DNA from: Gammaproteobacteria bacterium | GTDB taxonomy: Bacteria > Pseudomonadota > Gammaproteobacteria > S012-40 | Direction of reading: 5' to 3' | Length of the DNA: 64,000 bases | Assembly: GCA_027021445.1 (NCBI GenBank) | Contig: JALUUH010000235.1 | Location: 1-64,000, forward strand | Shown: positions 19,391-29,431 of the stretch, one piece after another | Layout of the letters: each line of letters begins with the position of its first letter | How positions within the stretch are numbered: position 1 is the stretch's first letter | Position numbers and translations under genes: made by a program | The notes under the pieces: generated by a model | Seen by the model: only the letters and a program-made list of their open reading frames with translations | Databases searched by the model: none | What the model was told of the DNA's origin: nothing

Positions 19391-22300
19391 ATGGCAGATA
19401 GATCCGTCTGTGCAGAGCATAAAGGTTGTATGTTGTATATGGAAGCTGCGAATAACTTACTGAAGTTCTTGTTCTTTATCTTCATAAGTTTTGCCATACC
19501 TATGCTGGTCTCGGTACAGGCGGAAGTCATAAATGGTGTGGCGAAAAAAATACAACATATGCCAAACCAAATTTTAGTACGTTTTAAATCAGACGTCTCA
19601 ACAGCCGGTATTATCTCTTCTCATGGAAACAAAAAATTATCTTCCGAGCATAGCTTTAAAAATTTTGTAGGTTTAAAAATTTTTAAACTACCACCAGGTC
19701 GTGATATCCAAACTGCGATTGCGCATTACCAAAGTAATCCAAATGTATTGTATGCAGAGCCTGATTATATCGTCGGACTGGATGTGACCAATGACCCAGC
19801 CTTTGCCAATTTATGGGGTTTGAATAACACGGGTCAAGTCGTTAATGGAACGGCTGGAATAGTAGACGCAGACATTAATGTTGTCGAAGCCTGGGCTAAT
19901 ACGGGTGTTACCGGGAGTAATAGTGTTGTCATCGCTGTGATTGATACCGGTGTGCAATATGACCACCCAGATTTAGCGGCTAACATGTGGATCAATCCAG
20001 CCGAGATTGCCGGCAATGGTATTGACGATGACGGTAACGGCTATATTGATGATGTATATGGTATCAATGCGATTACTAATTCTGGTGACCCTATGGACGA
20101 TCACGGTCACGGCACACATGTCGCGGGTACGATTGCGGGCGTTGGAAACAATTCAGTGGGTCTTACCGGGGTCAATCAACGAGCGAAAATCCTTGCCTGT
20201 AAATTTTTAAACTCTGCCGGAAGTGGTACCAATTCTGATGCATTGAAATGTCTTGATTATATTTACGAGCTTAAAGCTCAGGGTATTAATATAATCTTGA
20301 GTAATAATTCCTGGGGTGCGGCTGGAGCAGGAAGTCAATCAATTGATGATGCGATTGCAATGCATCGCCAGCAGGGTATTCTATTTGTCGCCGCAGCTGG
20401 CAATTCCAATTCAAATAATGATGCTTCAGGTTATTATCCAACAAACTATTATCAAGCCAATATTATTTCAGTCGCTGCAACCGATCAAAATGATGGCAAA
20501 GCGTCATTCTCAAGTTATGGTCGCCGTACCGTTGATGTGGGTGCGCCGGGAGTGAATATCTACAGTTCGATTATTGGAAACAATTATGCTTATCAACAAG
20601 GCACTTCCATGGCTACACCGCATGTTTCTGGTTTAATTGCATTGCTTAGTGCAGAAGACCCCTCGCGAGATTGGAAGGTATTAAAGAATCTTGTTATTAG
20701 TAGTGGTACTTCGGTGCCATCACTGGCCAGCAATACCACTACCGGGCGGCGTATACGCGCATGGGATAATGACGGTACCGGCGCAATGACATGTAGCCAG
20801 CAAAACGTTGCAGCTGTGATCTCACCATATTTAGCGACGTCCACCAAGATCGCAGGAACCCACTTGGGACTTGCCGCAATGAATATTCAATGTGCTTCTC
20901 CTGCGGGTACGGTTGATGTCATTACGACAGGCCCGAGTGCCGCTGCAGTTGTCACCCTGCTAGATGATGGCCAAGGTTTTGATCAAGCAGTAGGAGATGG
21001 TATTTACTCGGGTTATTGGACAGCACCTACAACCACAGGTGTGTATACCTTAACGTTTGATAACGGACAAATACAAACGGTTACCGTAACGGCAAACAAC
21101 AGTGTGCGCCAAGTTCTTTATCGTGCGCCGTTAGAAATAGCCTATAGCCCACGAATAAGTGTCAATGGTTATAGTGAAATATCAGATATTGGTTACATCT
21201 CTCTCGATGGATATACCGCTTACTATAGTCTTCCCATTGGCGGTGTTGCCACGGCTGCTATTTATGCCATTCCACAAGGGGCTAACCTGCTCAACATACC
21301 TACTGGGTCGCAGTTCACAGGAGTAAATACTCATCTCGCAAATGATGTTTATGAAACCCTGATTGCGGGTTACTGGGATGATCTCGATGTATTAACATCA
21401 GGTTATGGTTTAAGAGCCTGGTGGTCATATAATGCGGGTGATACACCTATCGGTGAAGCCGTATTTGAATGGAAAGCGCGACACAAGGTAAGTGGCAATC
21501 CCGTTCAATTTCAGATTGTGTATACCGCAAATTCGTCCGATATTGAAATGCACTATATTGCAACCGACAATAATGGTGAGTCGGCTACCGTAGGTGCTCA
21601 AGTCAATTGGGCAAAAGCCACTAGCCAAAATTTTAATACCATTAATTTAGATCTTGCTGCAAACAAAGCATGGAAGTGGCGACTTGATACCGGAGCGCCT
21701 GCCGCAAATGCAGGTGTGGATCAAAGTGTTGATGGTTTTACTATGGTAAGCTTAGCAGGCTCGGGAAGCGATCCTGATAACGGCGCATTAGCTTATAGTT
21801 GGACTCAAATTAGTGGTACATCTGTTACTCTTAACAATGCGAATACAGCCACGCCAAGTTTCAATGCGGCAAATATTTCTGAATCGTTAATTTTTCAATT
21901 AACCGTGACCGATGACGCAGGACAAGCCGCAACGGATGCAATGAATGTGTTAGTCAGCAAAAGTATTTCCCCAGGTAGTTTGCAATTTTCCGTGGCAAAC
22001 TACGTCGTTAATGAAAAAGACTCTCAGGCTAGCATTGCCGTCACCCGAACTAATGGTGTTACTGGCAGCGTATCAGTGAGCTATGCAACAGCAGAAAATA
22101 CCGCCACTATGGATAGCGACTACACTTCCACATCAGGAACTTTAACGTGGTTAGATGATGATAGTATGGATAAAACATTTGTTATTCCAATTATTAACGA
22201 TACCGATGAAGAAGGTAGTGAAACGCTGACATTAAACCTCAGTGCTGTAACCGGTGGTGCAAGTTTGGGAAGTAGTATCGCAATACTAACTATTGTGGAT

Positions 22301-23185
22301 GATGATGCGTTACCAGCAACTTCGGTGGAATCAGACATTCTAGAATTATCGGCAAGCACTTATAGCATCAAGGAAAATGCAGGTAGTGTTGATATTATCA
22401 TTACGCGAAGCGGCGACAGTTTAGATGGTGCAAGCATTGCCTATGCAACAACAGATTCTAACGCAGAATTTGGCGCCGTAGCAGATGTTGACTATGCAGC
22501 AAACGCGGGCACATTACATTGGACTGAGGATGATAAGCAAAGTAAAACTATTACACTTGATATAATCGACAATCGTTTATTCGAAGGAGATAAAACATTT
22601 GATTTTGTTTTATCAAATGTAATAGGTGCAAACCTAGGCGTGGCTACAGCACGCATAACGATCGTTGACGATGAGAGTGAATCTGTGGTCACAAACCAAA
22701 TACCTGAAGCACCGGTTCTTATGGCACCCGCCAATATGAATGAGGGTATTGATCCCCGTGTGGTCACTTTTGAATGGAAGGCGGTAATCGACCCTGATGG
22801 TGATGAGGTCACATACCTTTTAGAATACTGCACCGATTCAGAGTTTATGCAATGCGATGCGAATCAAACAGCACGGCTTATCTCTGCGCAACCCACATCG
22901 TTAATTGCCGATTTCGGTGGTAGTTTAGGCGCCGGGCTAATCATGTTTGGTTTGATCGGCGTAACTACGCGTAAGCAACAACTTAAAACCGCTAGCGCCA
23001 TCATTCTGGTATCATTTTTTATCTCGGCATGTGGCACCAATATTCCCCTCATCGGCGCCAATGGTATCGTCAGCCAGATAGAACTCCAGCTGCAAGCCAA
23101 TACTCACTATTACTGGAAAGTTACAGCCACCGACAGTAATGGCCTATCATCAAGCAGTGAAGTGTGGCGTTTTACTACTTTATAG
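19391..23185 (+). CDS. Subtilisin-like S8 serine protease with PKD/Calx-beta/FN3-like C-terminal domains
   Basis: VIAVIDTGVQYDHPDL (D), DDHGHGTHVAGTIAG (H), YQQGTSMATPHVSG (S); two Calx-beta-like repeats. Confidence 0.93.
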   Translation: MADRSVCAEHKGCMLYMEAANNLLKFLFFIFISFAIPMLVSVQAEVINGVAKKIQHMPNQILVRFKSDVSTAGIISSHGNKKLSSEHSFKNFVGLKIFKLPPGRDIQTAIAHYQSNPNVLYAEPDYIVGLDVTNDPAFANLWGLNNTGQVVNGTAGIVDADINVVEAWANTGVTGSNSVVIAVIDTGVQYDHPDLAANMWINPAEIAGNGIDDDGNGYIDDVYGINAITNSGDPMDDHGHGTHVAGTIAGVGNNSVGLTGVNQRAKILACKFLNSAGSGTNSDALKCLDYIYELKAQGINIILSNNSWGAAGAGSQSIDDAIAMHRQQGILFVAAAGNSNSNNDASGYYPTNYYQANIISVAATDQNDGKASFSSYGRRTVDVGAPGVNIYSSIIGNNYAYQQGTSMATPHVSGLIALLSAEDPSRDWKVLKNLVISSGTSVPSLASNTTTGRRIRAWDNDGTGAMTCSQQNVAAVISPYLATSTKIAGTHLGLAAMNIQCASPAGTVDVITTGPSAAAVVTLLDDGQGFDQAVGDGIYSGYWTAPTTTGVYTLTFDNGQIQTVTVTANNSVRQVLYRAPLEIAYSPRISVNGYSEISDIGYISLDGYTAYYSLPIGGVATAAIYAIPQGANLLNIPTGSQFTGVNTHLANDVYETLIAGYWDDLDVLTSGYGLRAWWSYNAGDTPIGEAVFEWKARHKVSGNPVQFQIVYTANSSDIEMHYIATDNNGESATVGAQVNWAKATSQNFNTINLDLAANKAWKWRLDTGAPAANAGVDQSVDGFTMVSLAGSGSDPDNGALAYSWTQISGTSVTLNNANTATPSFNAANISESLIFQLTVTDDAGQAATDAMNVLVSKSISPGSLQFSVANYVVNEKDSQASIAVTRTNGVTGSVSVSYATAENTATMDSDYTSTSGTLTWLDDDSMDKTFVIPIINDTDEEGSETLTLNLSAVTGGASLGSSIAILTIVDDDALPATSVESDILELSASTYSIKENAGSVDIIITRSGDSLDGASIAYATTDSNAEFGAVADVDYAANAGTLHWTEDDKQSKTITLDIIDNRLFEGDKTFDFVLSNVIGANLGVATARITIVDDESESVVTNQIPEAPVLMAPANMNEGIDPRVVTFEWKAVIDPDGDEVTYLLEYCTDSEFMQCDANQTARLISAQPTSLIADFGGSLGAGLIMFGLIGVTTRKQQLKTASAIILVSFFISACGTNIPLIGANGIVSQIELQLQANTHYYWKVTATDSNGLSSSSEVWRFTTL

Positions 23186-23338
23186 CAATTATGCAGCATC
23201 TTTATCTTTTGCTCCCAATCTGACAGTAGTATGCTCATGTTACGGGTTTAATCAGCCTTGTAATCGCAGATTGATATGCTAGCTTGCTTATTCTTAGCTT
23301 AATGGGCTCACCAATGGATTGAATTATACTTCTTCGAT

Positions 23339-23755
23339 ATGTCGTTAATAAAAACACTCTCAGCTTACATCGCAATTTTCCTGATGGCGGCGTCCCTTTT
23401 GGCTATCTTGGTGGATGGCGTTGCGATCATACTTGCGTATATTTCGATGGTATTTGCATTGCTTGCAGCGGGTATAAAGAAAAAGTATTTGCTTGCAACC
23501 TATGGTGTGTTGTTTGTGGCGGCGCATTTTATCCTGATTTGGCGGATTAGCAGCGATATCACAAGACCGCCTCATCACTCGGTAAAACAGGTGCCACATA
23601 CTCCAGAGGTGTTTATAAAATGCAGCAATGAAATGTTTAAACGTTTTAAGCTAGACCAGATTTTACCGGGTACTGCAGATAACAAAAAGAGTGAAAAAAG
23701 TACAAAAATGAAAAAATGGCTCGATGAGTGCCTGCTTAATAATGGTTTACCGTAA
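23339..23755 (+). CDS. Hypothetical small membrane protein
   Basis: Three hydrophobic segments then basic soluble tail. Confidence 0.55.
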   Translation: MSLIKTLSAYIAIFLMAASLLAILVDGVAIILAYISMVFALLAAGIKKKYLLATYGVLFVAAHFILIWRISSDITRPPHHSVKQVPHTPEVFIKCSNEMFKRFKLDQILPGTADNKKSEKSTKMKKWLDECLLNNGLP

Positions 23756-23773
23756 TATATACCCGTGGCGTTT
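23753..23773 (+). repeat. Copy of dispersed TATACCCGTAGCG repeat
   Basis: TAATATATACCCGTGGCGTTT; compare 1575-1598 and 28138-28158. Confidence 0.6.
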
Positions 23774-23951
23774 GGGCATTAGTCATTAATAATTGATGGT
23801 GAGATTTTTGAACCATTGACGTATCAGTTAAATGGTTTTTCGGTGTTGATGTTTTATCTGGCATAGTTATTTGACAAATTTGTGTTTCTAGCAAACTATG
23901 TGAAAGGCGGTATAGTCCACCAATAAACCATGTTATATAGGAGGAATTTAA

Positions 23952-24344
23952 GTGATTAAACGTAACTTGATATTATGTGTTTCATTCGCTTTGTTAGTGT
24001 TTGCTCAGCAAGGACTTGCATCGCCAGCAGCGGGTGCTAGTGATTCGGTAAGGACAATGGCAACAATATTAAAATTTTTGAATCATTTTCCTGATGATGA
24101 TGGTAAAGCAAAGTTGAACAAAATTATCGGAAGTTCGGATGCTTTGGCAGCTGAAAAAACGGTGGCTTCAGCGATACTTAATTTGCAGCATAGTGCTTCT
24201 TCATCCGATAAGAAAAAGCTTTCGAAAGTAATGTCGGACAATTCTGCGTCACAAGCTGTGCGTGATCTCGCAAATATAGTACATAATTTGAATCACAAGC
24301 CTTCGTCATCAGATAAGGCCATTTTGAAAAAATATAGTTGGTAA
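23952..24344 (+). CDS. Hypothetical exported protein with ~35-aa internal repeats
   Basis: Signal peptide; repeats ...ILKFLNHFPDDDGKAKLNKII / ...ILNLQHSASSSDKKKLSKVM / ...VHNLNHKPSSSDKAILKKY; upstream AGGAGG. Confidence 0.65.
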   Translation: MIKRNLILCVSFALLVFAQQGLASPAAGASDSVRTMATILKFLNHFPDDDGKAKLNKIIGSSDALAAEKTVASAILNLQHSASSSDKKKLSKVMSDNSASQAVRDLANIVHNLNHKPSSSDKAILKKYSW

Positions 24345-24368
24345 AGCACCCTCTAGTAAAAATGAATA

Positions 24369-24407
24369 AGGAACAGAGCGTTTTTAGCTTTGTTCCTCTG
24401 CTTTTTT
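24369..24407 (+). terminator. Rho-independent terminator candidate
   Basis: AGGAACAGAGC-loop-GCTTTGTTCCT followed by T-rich tract. Confidence 0.5.
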
Positions 24408-24559
24408 AATAAACCCTAAATCTGAGCGCTATCTTTCTCTGTGATTATTATGACGCGATGGTCTAATTAGAAGCTATCTTGTTATTTTCTCTAACTATAT
24501 TATAAGAAAAATAATATGCCTATTCACTCGATAGCGATGTATCGTTTACCGGCTTTGAC

Positions 24560-25195
24560 TTGTTAGGCCATGCGCAATATCGATTAGAACATCCGAAAAA
24601 TAAACGATATTTTCCTTTTTTTATGGATGAGATTATAGGCGGAGATTATACTCAGCCTTTGGCGGTCATGAAGGGCAGACTTGCTCCTGATGGTTTTTCG
24701 ATTGGAACCTTGTTTTCTACACTATGTGCGCAAGTTATTTTTGATCGTTCAACAGTAGCTAGCGTTTCTGCGCTTCCGATACACCCGGCGCTGATTGTGA
24801 GGGAATTGAGTGCGTATGAGAGTTTGGATCGAATTTGTGAGCGTTGGCATACGGGAAATACGACGCGAGTTCATATTACCAACCAGCTTATTGATATTCC
24901 GGTGTTAGTACTTGCTGGAGAATTTGATATTCGTACTCCCTCAGCAGATGCTCAAGAAGTTTCAGGCATGTTAGATAATTCATATTTTGTTGAAATCCCT
25001 CGTGGTGGGCATGGAGTATTAGGTGATAGATGCGCGCGTGAAATGAGAATAGAATTTTTATCCGACCCATCAGCACAACCAAGTACGCAATGTGTGGACG
25101 AAGTTACAGCGTTTATATTATCTAAATCAATATTGCAGTTACCTAAAGAAAGAAATTTACAGGAAGGTCAATTTAGATGGCCTTATATCAGATGA
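24560..25195 (+). pseudogene. C-terminal remnant of TAP-like (tripeptidyl-aminopeptidase-type) alpha/beta hydrolase
   Basis: IPVLVLAGEFDIRTPSADAQEV...GGHGVLGDRC match the C-terminal part; GxSxG part absent; no ATG start. Confidence 0.6.
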
Positions 25196-25265
25196 CGATG
25201 AGATGCCAATCGGGGAAATTGTTGCGTGCCCATTCCTAAGAACATCACTACTCAGCCTTAACGCT

Positions 25266-26171
25266 ATGCCTAATACACTGGTCCATATTGGAATACAGGG
25301 GTTAACAACCCGAGCGATAATAAAAAATTCAGATTTTATATGGATATATATTGCTGTTGTGATCCCTGACTTGCCTTGGATTTTACAGAGGCTTGTGCAA
25401 GCGCTGGGGGTCGATGTAAACCCTTTTGACTTGAGGCAGTATGTTATTGTACAAGCGAGTTTTTTTTTCTGTATATTGTTAAGTGCTGCATTGAGCAGCT
25501 TAACTCACGCTAGAATAAAGACATTTTTCATTCTGGTGCTTGGTTCCCTCGTACACTTATTAATAGATGCGACTCAAATAAAATGGGCTAACGGTGTGCA
25601 TTTGTTTGCTCCTTTTGATTGGAGTTTGCTGAATTTTGGTTGGTATTGGCCTGATAGTACAGCAACCTATGTATTCACAGTTTTTGGGTTGGTTTATTTT
25701 TTAATAATGATGTGCAGTAGTGTTCGGGTTTCAATTGGTTTGTCATTTAAAGGCGGAAAGATATGGATAGCAAGTGGTATCGTGTTTTGTTATTTTGCAT
25801 TGCCGTTGCTGTTTATTGATAAGCCTTTTGCGGCGGATAATCATTATGTGAAAACGTTATTTGAAAAGAGTGAAAGAGTAGGAAATTATGTTGAATTTGA
25901 CCGCAACAAAGTATTTATTAAAGATGGATCGGCCTACCTGAAAACGTTTTCAGGAGAAGATATCATGTTGCAGGCATTAAAAGTTGATGCGGCGGGAACT
26001 TATTCAATTAAGGGTGAGTTCAGTGCCTTAGATATAGTTGTTGTTAAAGACTTTCACCAGCATACCGCAGGTTTTAGAGATATTGCTACATACATTGGTT
26101 TATTGTTGATAGTTGGTATGTTAATCGGTAATGTTTTGGGTTTTAAGAGTTTAAGAAATGTTAAAAATTGA
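25266..26171 (+). CDS. Predicted membrane protein, inner-membrane metal-dependent hydrolase-like (DUF457-type)
   Basis: MPNTLVHIGIQG, IPDLPWI, GSLVHLLIDA; multi-TM; internal in-frame start preferred over 25092. Confidence 0.65.
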   Translation: MPNTLVHIGIQGLTTRAIIKNSDFIWIYIAVVIPDLPWILQRLVQALGVDVNPFDLRQYVIVQASFFFCILLSAALSSLTHARIKTFFILVLGSLVHLLIDATQIKWANGVHLFAPFDWSLLNFGWYWPDSTATYVFTVFGLVYFLIMMCSSVRVSIGLSFKGGKIWIASGIVFCYFALPLLFIDKPFAADNHYVKTLFEKSERVGNYVEFDRNKVFIKDGSAYLKTFSGEDIMLQALKVDAAGTYSIKGEFSALDIVVVKDFHQHTAGFRDIATYIGLLLIVGMLIGNVLGFKSLRNVKN

Positions 26172-26234
26172 TCGGCGACAGAGTGTCGCTATTGAGAGTA
26201 ATTTTATAGCAATGTTTTATATTAGAGAATAAAG

Positions 26235-26930
26235 ATGAAAAAAACAATTCTGATCACAGGTAGTAATCGCGGTATAGGTCTAGAACTCGCTCGTCAGTAT
26301 TCAGTGGCAGGTTGGCATGTTCATGCTTGTTGTCGAAAACCCAGCGCGGCGGATTCATTAAATTCATTGGCGAGTGGAAACAATAATATGCATATTCATT
26401 CGTTAGATGTGACTAATCTTGAGCAAATTGAATCCCTTTCAAAAAAATTATTGGATGTTCCTATTGATATCCTTTTTAATAATGCGGGTGTATACGGACC
26501 GTATGATGCGTATTTTGGGAATGTTGATGAACAAGAATGCCTGCAATGCATGCGTGTTAATACGATTGCACCGCTTAAAATGATTGAAAACTTTGTTGGG
26601 CATGTTGGTCGTAGCCAGCTAAAACTTGTGGCCTCTATGAGTAGTAAAATGGCGAGTATGAGTGACAACGGGTCGGGCGGAAGTTATATCTATCGTGCAT
26701 CAAAAGCCGCGCTCAATGCGATGATGAAAAGTGCAGCGATTGATCTTAAATCTAAGAATATTAAAGTCGCTATATTACACCCTGGCTGGGTGCGTACAGA
26801 TATGACGGGGCCTGCTGCAGAGATAACAACAGAGGAAAGCGTTACCCAGTTGGTGAAAAATATGGAAGCTGTTACCTTAGAGAGTAGTGGAAGCTTTTAT
26901 GATATCGATGGAAGCATTATTTCGTGGTGA
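26235..26930 (+). CDS. Short-chain dehydrogenase/reductase
   Basis: ITGSNRGIGLELARQ, NNAGVYGP, YRASKAALN. Confidence 0.92.
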   Translation: MKKTILITGSNRGIGLELARQYSVAGWHVHACCRKPSAADSLNSLASGNNNMHIHSLDVTNLEQIESLSKKLLDVPIDILFNNAGVYGPYDAYFGNVDEQECLQCMRVNTIAPLKMIENFVGHVGRSQLKLVASMSSKMASMSDNGSGGSYIYRASKAALNAMMKSAAIDLKSKNIKVAILHPGWVRTDMTGPAAEITTEESVTQLVKNMEAVTLESSGSFYDIDGSIISW

Positions 26931-26980
26931 TCCTTTAGACATTTAGATATGGTTAAGAGGGTCTTTATAATAAAAAATGA

Positions 26981-27463
26981 TTGATCGCAGAAGGAGCGAT
27001 TGTGGATATTTCTCGCATTTATCGTGCTATGAAACGCATTCCTTATGGTACGCAAGCATTTTCTAAGCTAATTTGTTTTAAGGCTCCTTATTTTGGAACG
27101 ATATCCCCGCATATTACACATTTGCATGCTAACCAAGTAGTGATTGAATTTAAAAAACGCCGCCGAGTCCTTAATCATATTAAGACGGTGCATGCTATTG
27201 CTTGTTGTAATGCGGCGGAGCTTGCTGCGGGTATGCTGATGATGGCGGGCTTGCCGCGACATTTGAGATGGATACCCAAACATATGGAAGTTTCTTATCT
27301 TCGATTAGCCACGACAAACTTAACTGCGACGGTCATATTGATGGACTGGAACGAAGTAGAGCCGGGCGATTTGAAAGTCAATGTAGATGTGGTTGATGAA
27401 GAAGGTGTTAGTGTCGTGGATGTGGTCATCACTATGTGGATAAGTGAAAAATGGAATTCATGA
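26981..27463 (+). CDS. DUF4442-like hotdog-fold protein
   Basis: HLHANQVVIEFKKRRRVLNHIKTVHAIACCNAAELAAG pattern typical of thioesterase-like family. Confidence 0.7.
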   Translation: MIAEGAIVDISRIYRAMKRIPYGTQAFSKLICFKAPYFGTISPHITHLHANQVVIEFKKRRRVLNHIKTVHAIACCNAAELAAGMLMMAGLPRHLRWIPKHMEVSYLRLATTNLTATVILMDWNEVEPGDLKVNVDVVDEEGVSVVDVVITMWISEKWNS

Positions 27464-27482
27464 ATCTAGGTTATGAATACAC

Positions 27483-28148
27483 TTGCTAATGATTGTAAAG
27501 ACAAAGGATGTTGACAATCTAATGTATATTAAAAAAACTCTATTGTTACTTTTTAGTTTGCTGATTTGTCTGCCGGTCTTTTCGCAAAATGTTAATCGAG
27601 CGGCTTCTTCGTTAGCAGGCCCTATTGGAACGGTTGTTACACCTGTTGCCAGTGTTGTTCCAAATAAATCCGCTAATGTGGGAATTTGGAAAAACACCGA
27701 TGATAGGGGTTTGAATAGTTTGTATCTCTCTTATGGGCTAAAAAACTGGTTGGAAGTTGGGCTTAATAGTACGTTGCTGGATAATAGTAAAACTGATTTT
27801 TTATTTAAGTTAAATAGCAATGTCATTCCTATTTCAAAAAAACTACCTACGCTTGCTTTTGGCGCGGACAGTTTTGATTCCTTTATTGTTGCCTCTTATT
27901 CAATTTATCCGATTATGTTGTCCATCGGCGGAATGCTGAATGAAAATAATATTTTTGCCAGTATCAATGCGCGATTGTCCAGGCAAATACTTTTACAAGC
28001 AGAAATTAAGGATACTATAATCGGGCTAGGGATTAGAGGGCAGCTTAATAGATTACAGTTAAGTTTATTGTATCAAGATGATAACGATGCAAATAGTACG
28101 AGAGAAGGGCGATGGTTTTTGGGCGTTTCCTTGAATCTATACCCGTAG
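27483..28148 (+). CDS. Hypothetical exported protein
   Basis: Internal start MYIKKTLLLLFSLLICLPVFSQN signal peptide; alternating beta-like C-terminal half. Confidence 0.6.
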   Translation: MLMIVKTKDVDNLMYIKKTLLLLFSLLICLPVFSQNVNRAASSLAGPIGTVVTPVASVVPNKSANVGIWKNTDDRGLNSLYLSYGLKNWLEVGLNSTLLDNSKTDFLFKLNSNVIPISKKLPTLAFGADSFDSFIVASYSIYPIMLSIGGMLNENNIFASINARLSRQILLQAEIKDTIIGLGIRGQLNRLQLSLLYQDDNDANSTREGRWFLGVSLNLYP

Positions 28149-28158
28149 CGATTGAGAC
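28138..28158 (+). repeat. Copy of dispersed TATACCCGTAGCGATTGAG repeat, supplies stop codon of upstream CDS
   Basis: CTATACCCGTAGCGATTGAG identical core to 1580-1598. Confidence 0.65.
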
Positions 28159-28200
28159 CTTTGCGTGTTTAATTCTTACTTCGCTTTTTGTCTTTGTTTC

Positions 28201-29280
28201 TTATTCGTTTTTTGCTGTCTCCCATTGTTTTCTTTTTTTCTTCTTTTTTGTGGCAGCTTGACCAGATGTTTTAACATTTTTAGGGCCGGTGTATTTTGCC
28301 TTTAAGTCAGCAATGGCGCGTGGTTCGAATTTTCGTTTTAGGTAGCGTTCGACGCTTGCTTTGAGGTTCCATTCCATAGGGCTGATTAAGCTGATTGCTA
28401 AGCCCTTACGTGCCCCTCTACCCGATCGGCCAATTCGATGGGTATAGATATCAGCACGTTTTGGCATGTCAAAATTAACCACTAAATCGATGCCGGATAT
28501 ATCGAGCCCCCGTGATGCGACATCGGTGGCGACTAATACCTTTACATGCCCCTCGCGTAATATTGTCATTACACGCTTGCGTTTTGCTGATGCTACTTCG
28601 CCGTGCAGTACGGCAGCTCTTTGTTTATTGCTGGTTAAGGAGCCGCAAAGTGTGTCGGCTTTATCCCTGCTATTAGTAAATACGATTGCTTTTTCATAAG
28701 TTTCATTCGCGAGCAACCAAAGAAGCATTTTTATCTTGTGTGTATCATCATCGGAGAGCATGACTTGCTCGTGAATATTGCTGGGTGCTGCTCGTTCAGC
28801 GGTGATAATCAGTTCGTCTGGTTCGCGCATGATCTTCGTAACAATGCTTGGTAAGTATTTATTGTTTAAAGTGGCAGAAAATAACAAGGTTTGGCGTCCG
28901 GTATTACAAGCATTTGCGATTGCTAATACGTCATCTGAGAAGCCCATGTCGAGCATTCTATCGGCCTCATCAAGTACTAATATATCCAAAGCGCTTAAGT
29001 CAATTATATTCAGTTTTAGATGCTCTATTAGTCGCCCGGTTGTGGCGACAACAATATTTGGGTTGTTGAGCAGTGAGATGGTTTGCTGTTCAAGATCTTC
29101 TCCGCCTGATACTAAGCAGCTTATTAAGTTGGTGTGTTTTTTTAATATTTCACACTGGGCAAATATTTGCTGGGCAAGCTCACGTGTGGGCAACAAAATA
29201 AGCGCGCGTACACCTTCGTTATTTTGTCGTGTGGTTAAAAGGCGATTAAAAATGGGTAATAAATACGCCAGTGTTTTACC
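28201..29280 (-). pseudogene. N-terminally truncated DEAD-box RNA helicase
   Basis: GKTLAYLLPIFNRLL, PTRELAQQ, VLDEADRMLD, FSATLN, HRIGRSGRG present; Q motif and start of Walker A absent; no canonical start before 29196. Confidence 0.75.
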
Positions 29281-29431
29281 GCGGTGATATTTTTTTAAAC
29301 CACGTTGGCGTATTAGCTAAGTCGATATCGATGCGTTCGTACGGAATGTTTTTTTCTTCCAAAACGATGACCGAGCGCTGCACATACGAACACAGTGCGT
29401 GTGAGATCAGTTGCAGTGTATGTTTAGGCAT
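29276..29431 (-). pseudogene. N-terminal fragment of glutathione S-transferase/SspA-like protein
   Basis: MPKHTLQLISHALCSYVQRSVIVLEEKNIPYERIDIDLANTPTWFKKISPR then stop; start overlaps DoxX stop. Confidence 0.7.

Noticed and set aside
22864-23100. Possibility that LVSFFISACGTN is the start of a separate lipoprotein gene fused to the subtilase
   Set aside because: The frame continues seamlessly into the second half of the FN3-like domain, and FN3-like sequence lies on both sides, so an insertion is the better reading.
28778-29287. 169-aa plus-strand ORF
   Set aside because: Antisense to the DEAD-helicase remnant; Ser-rich shadow translation.
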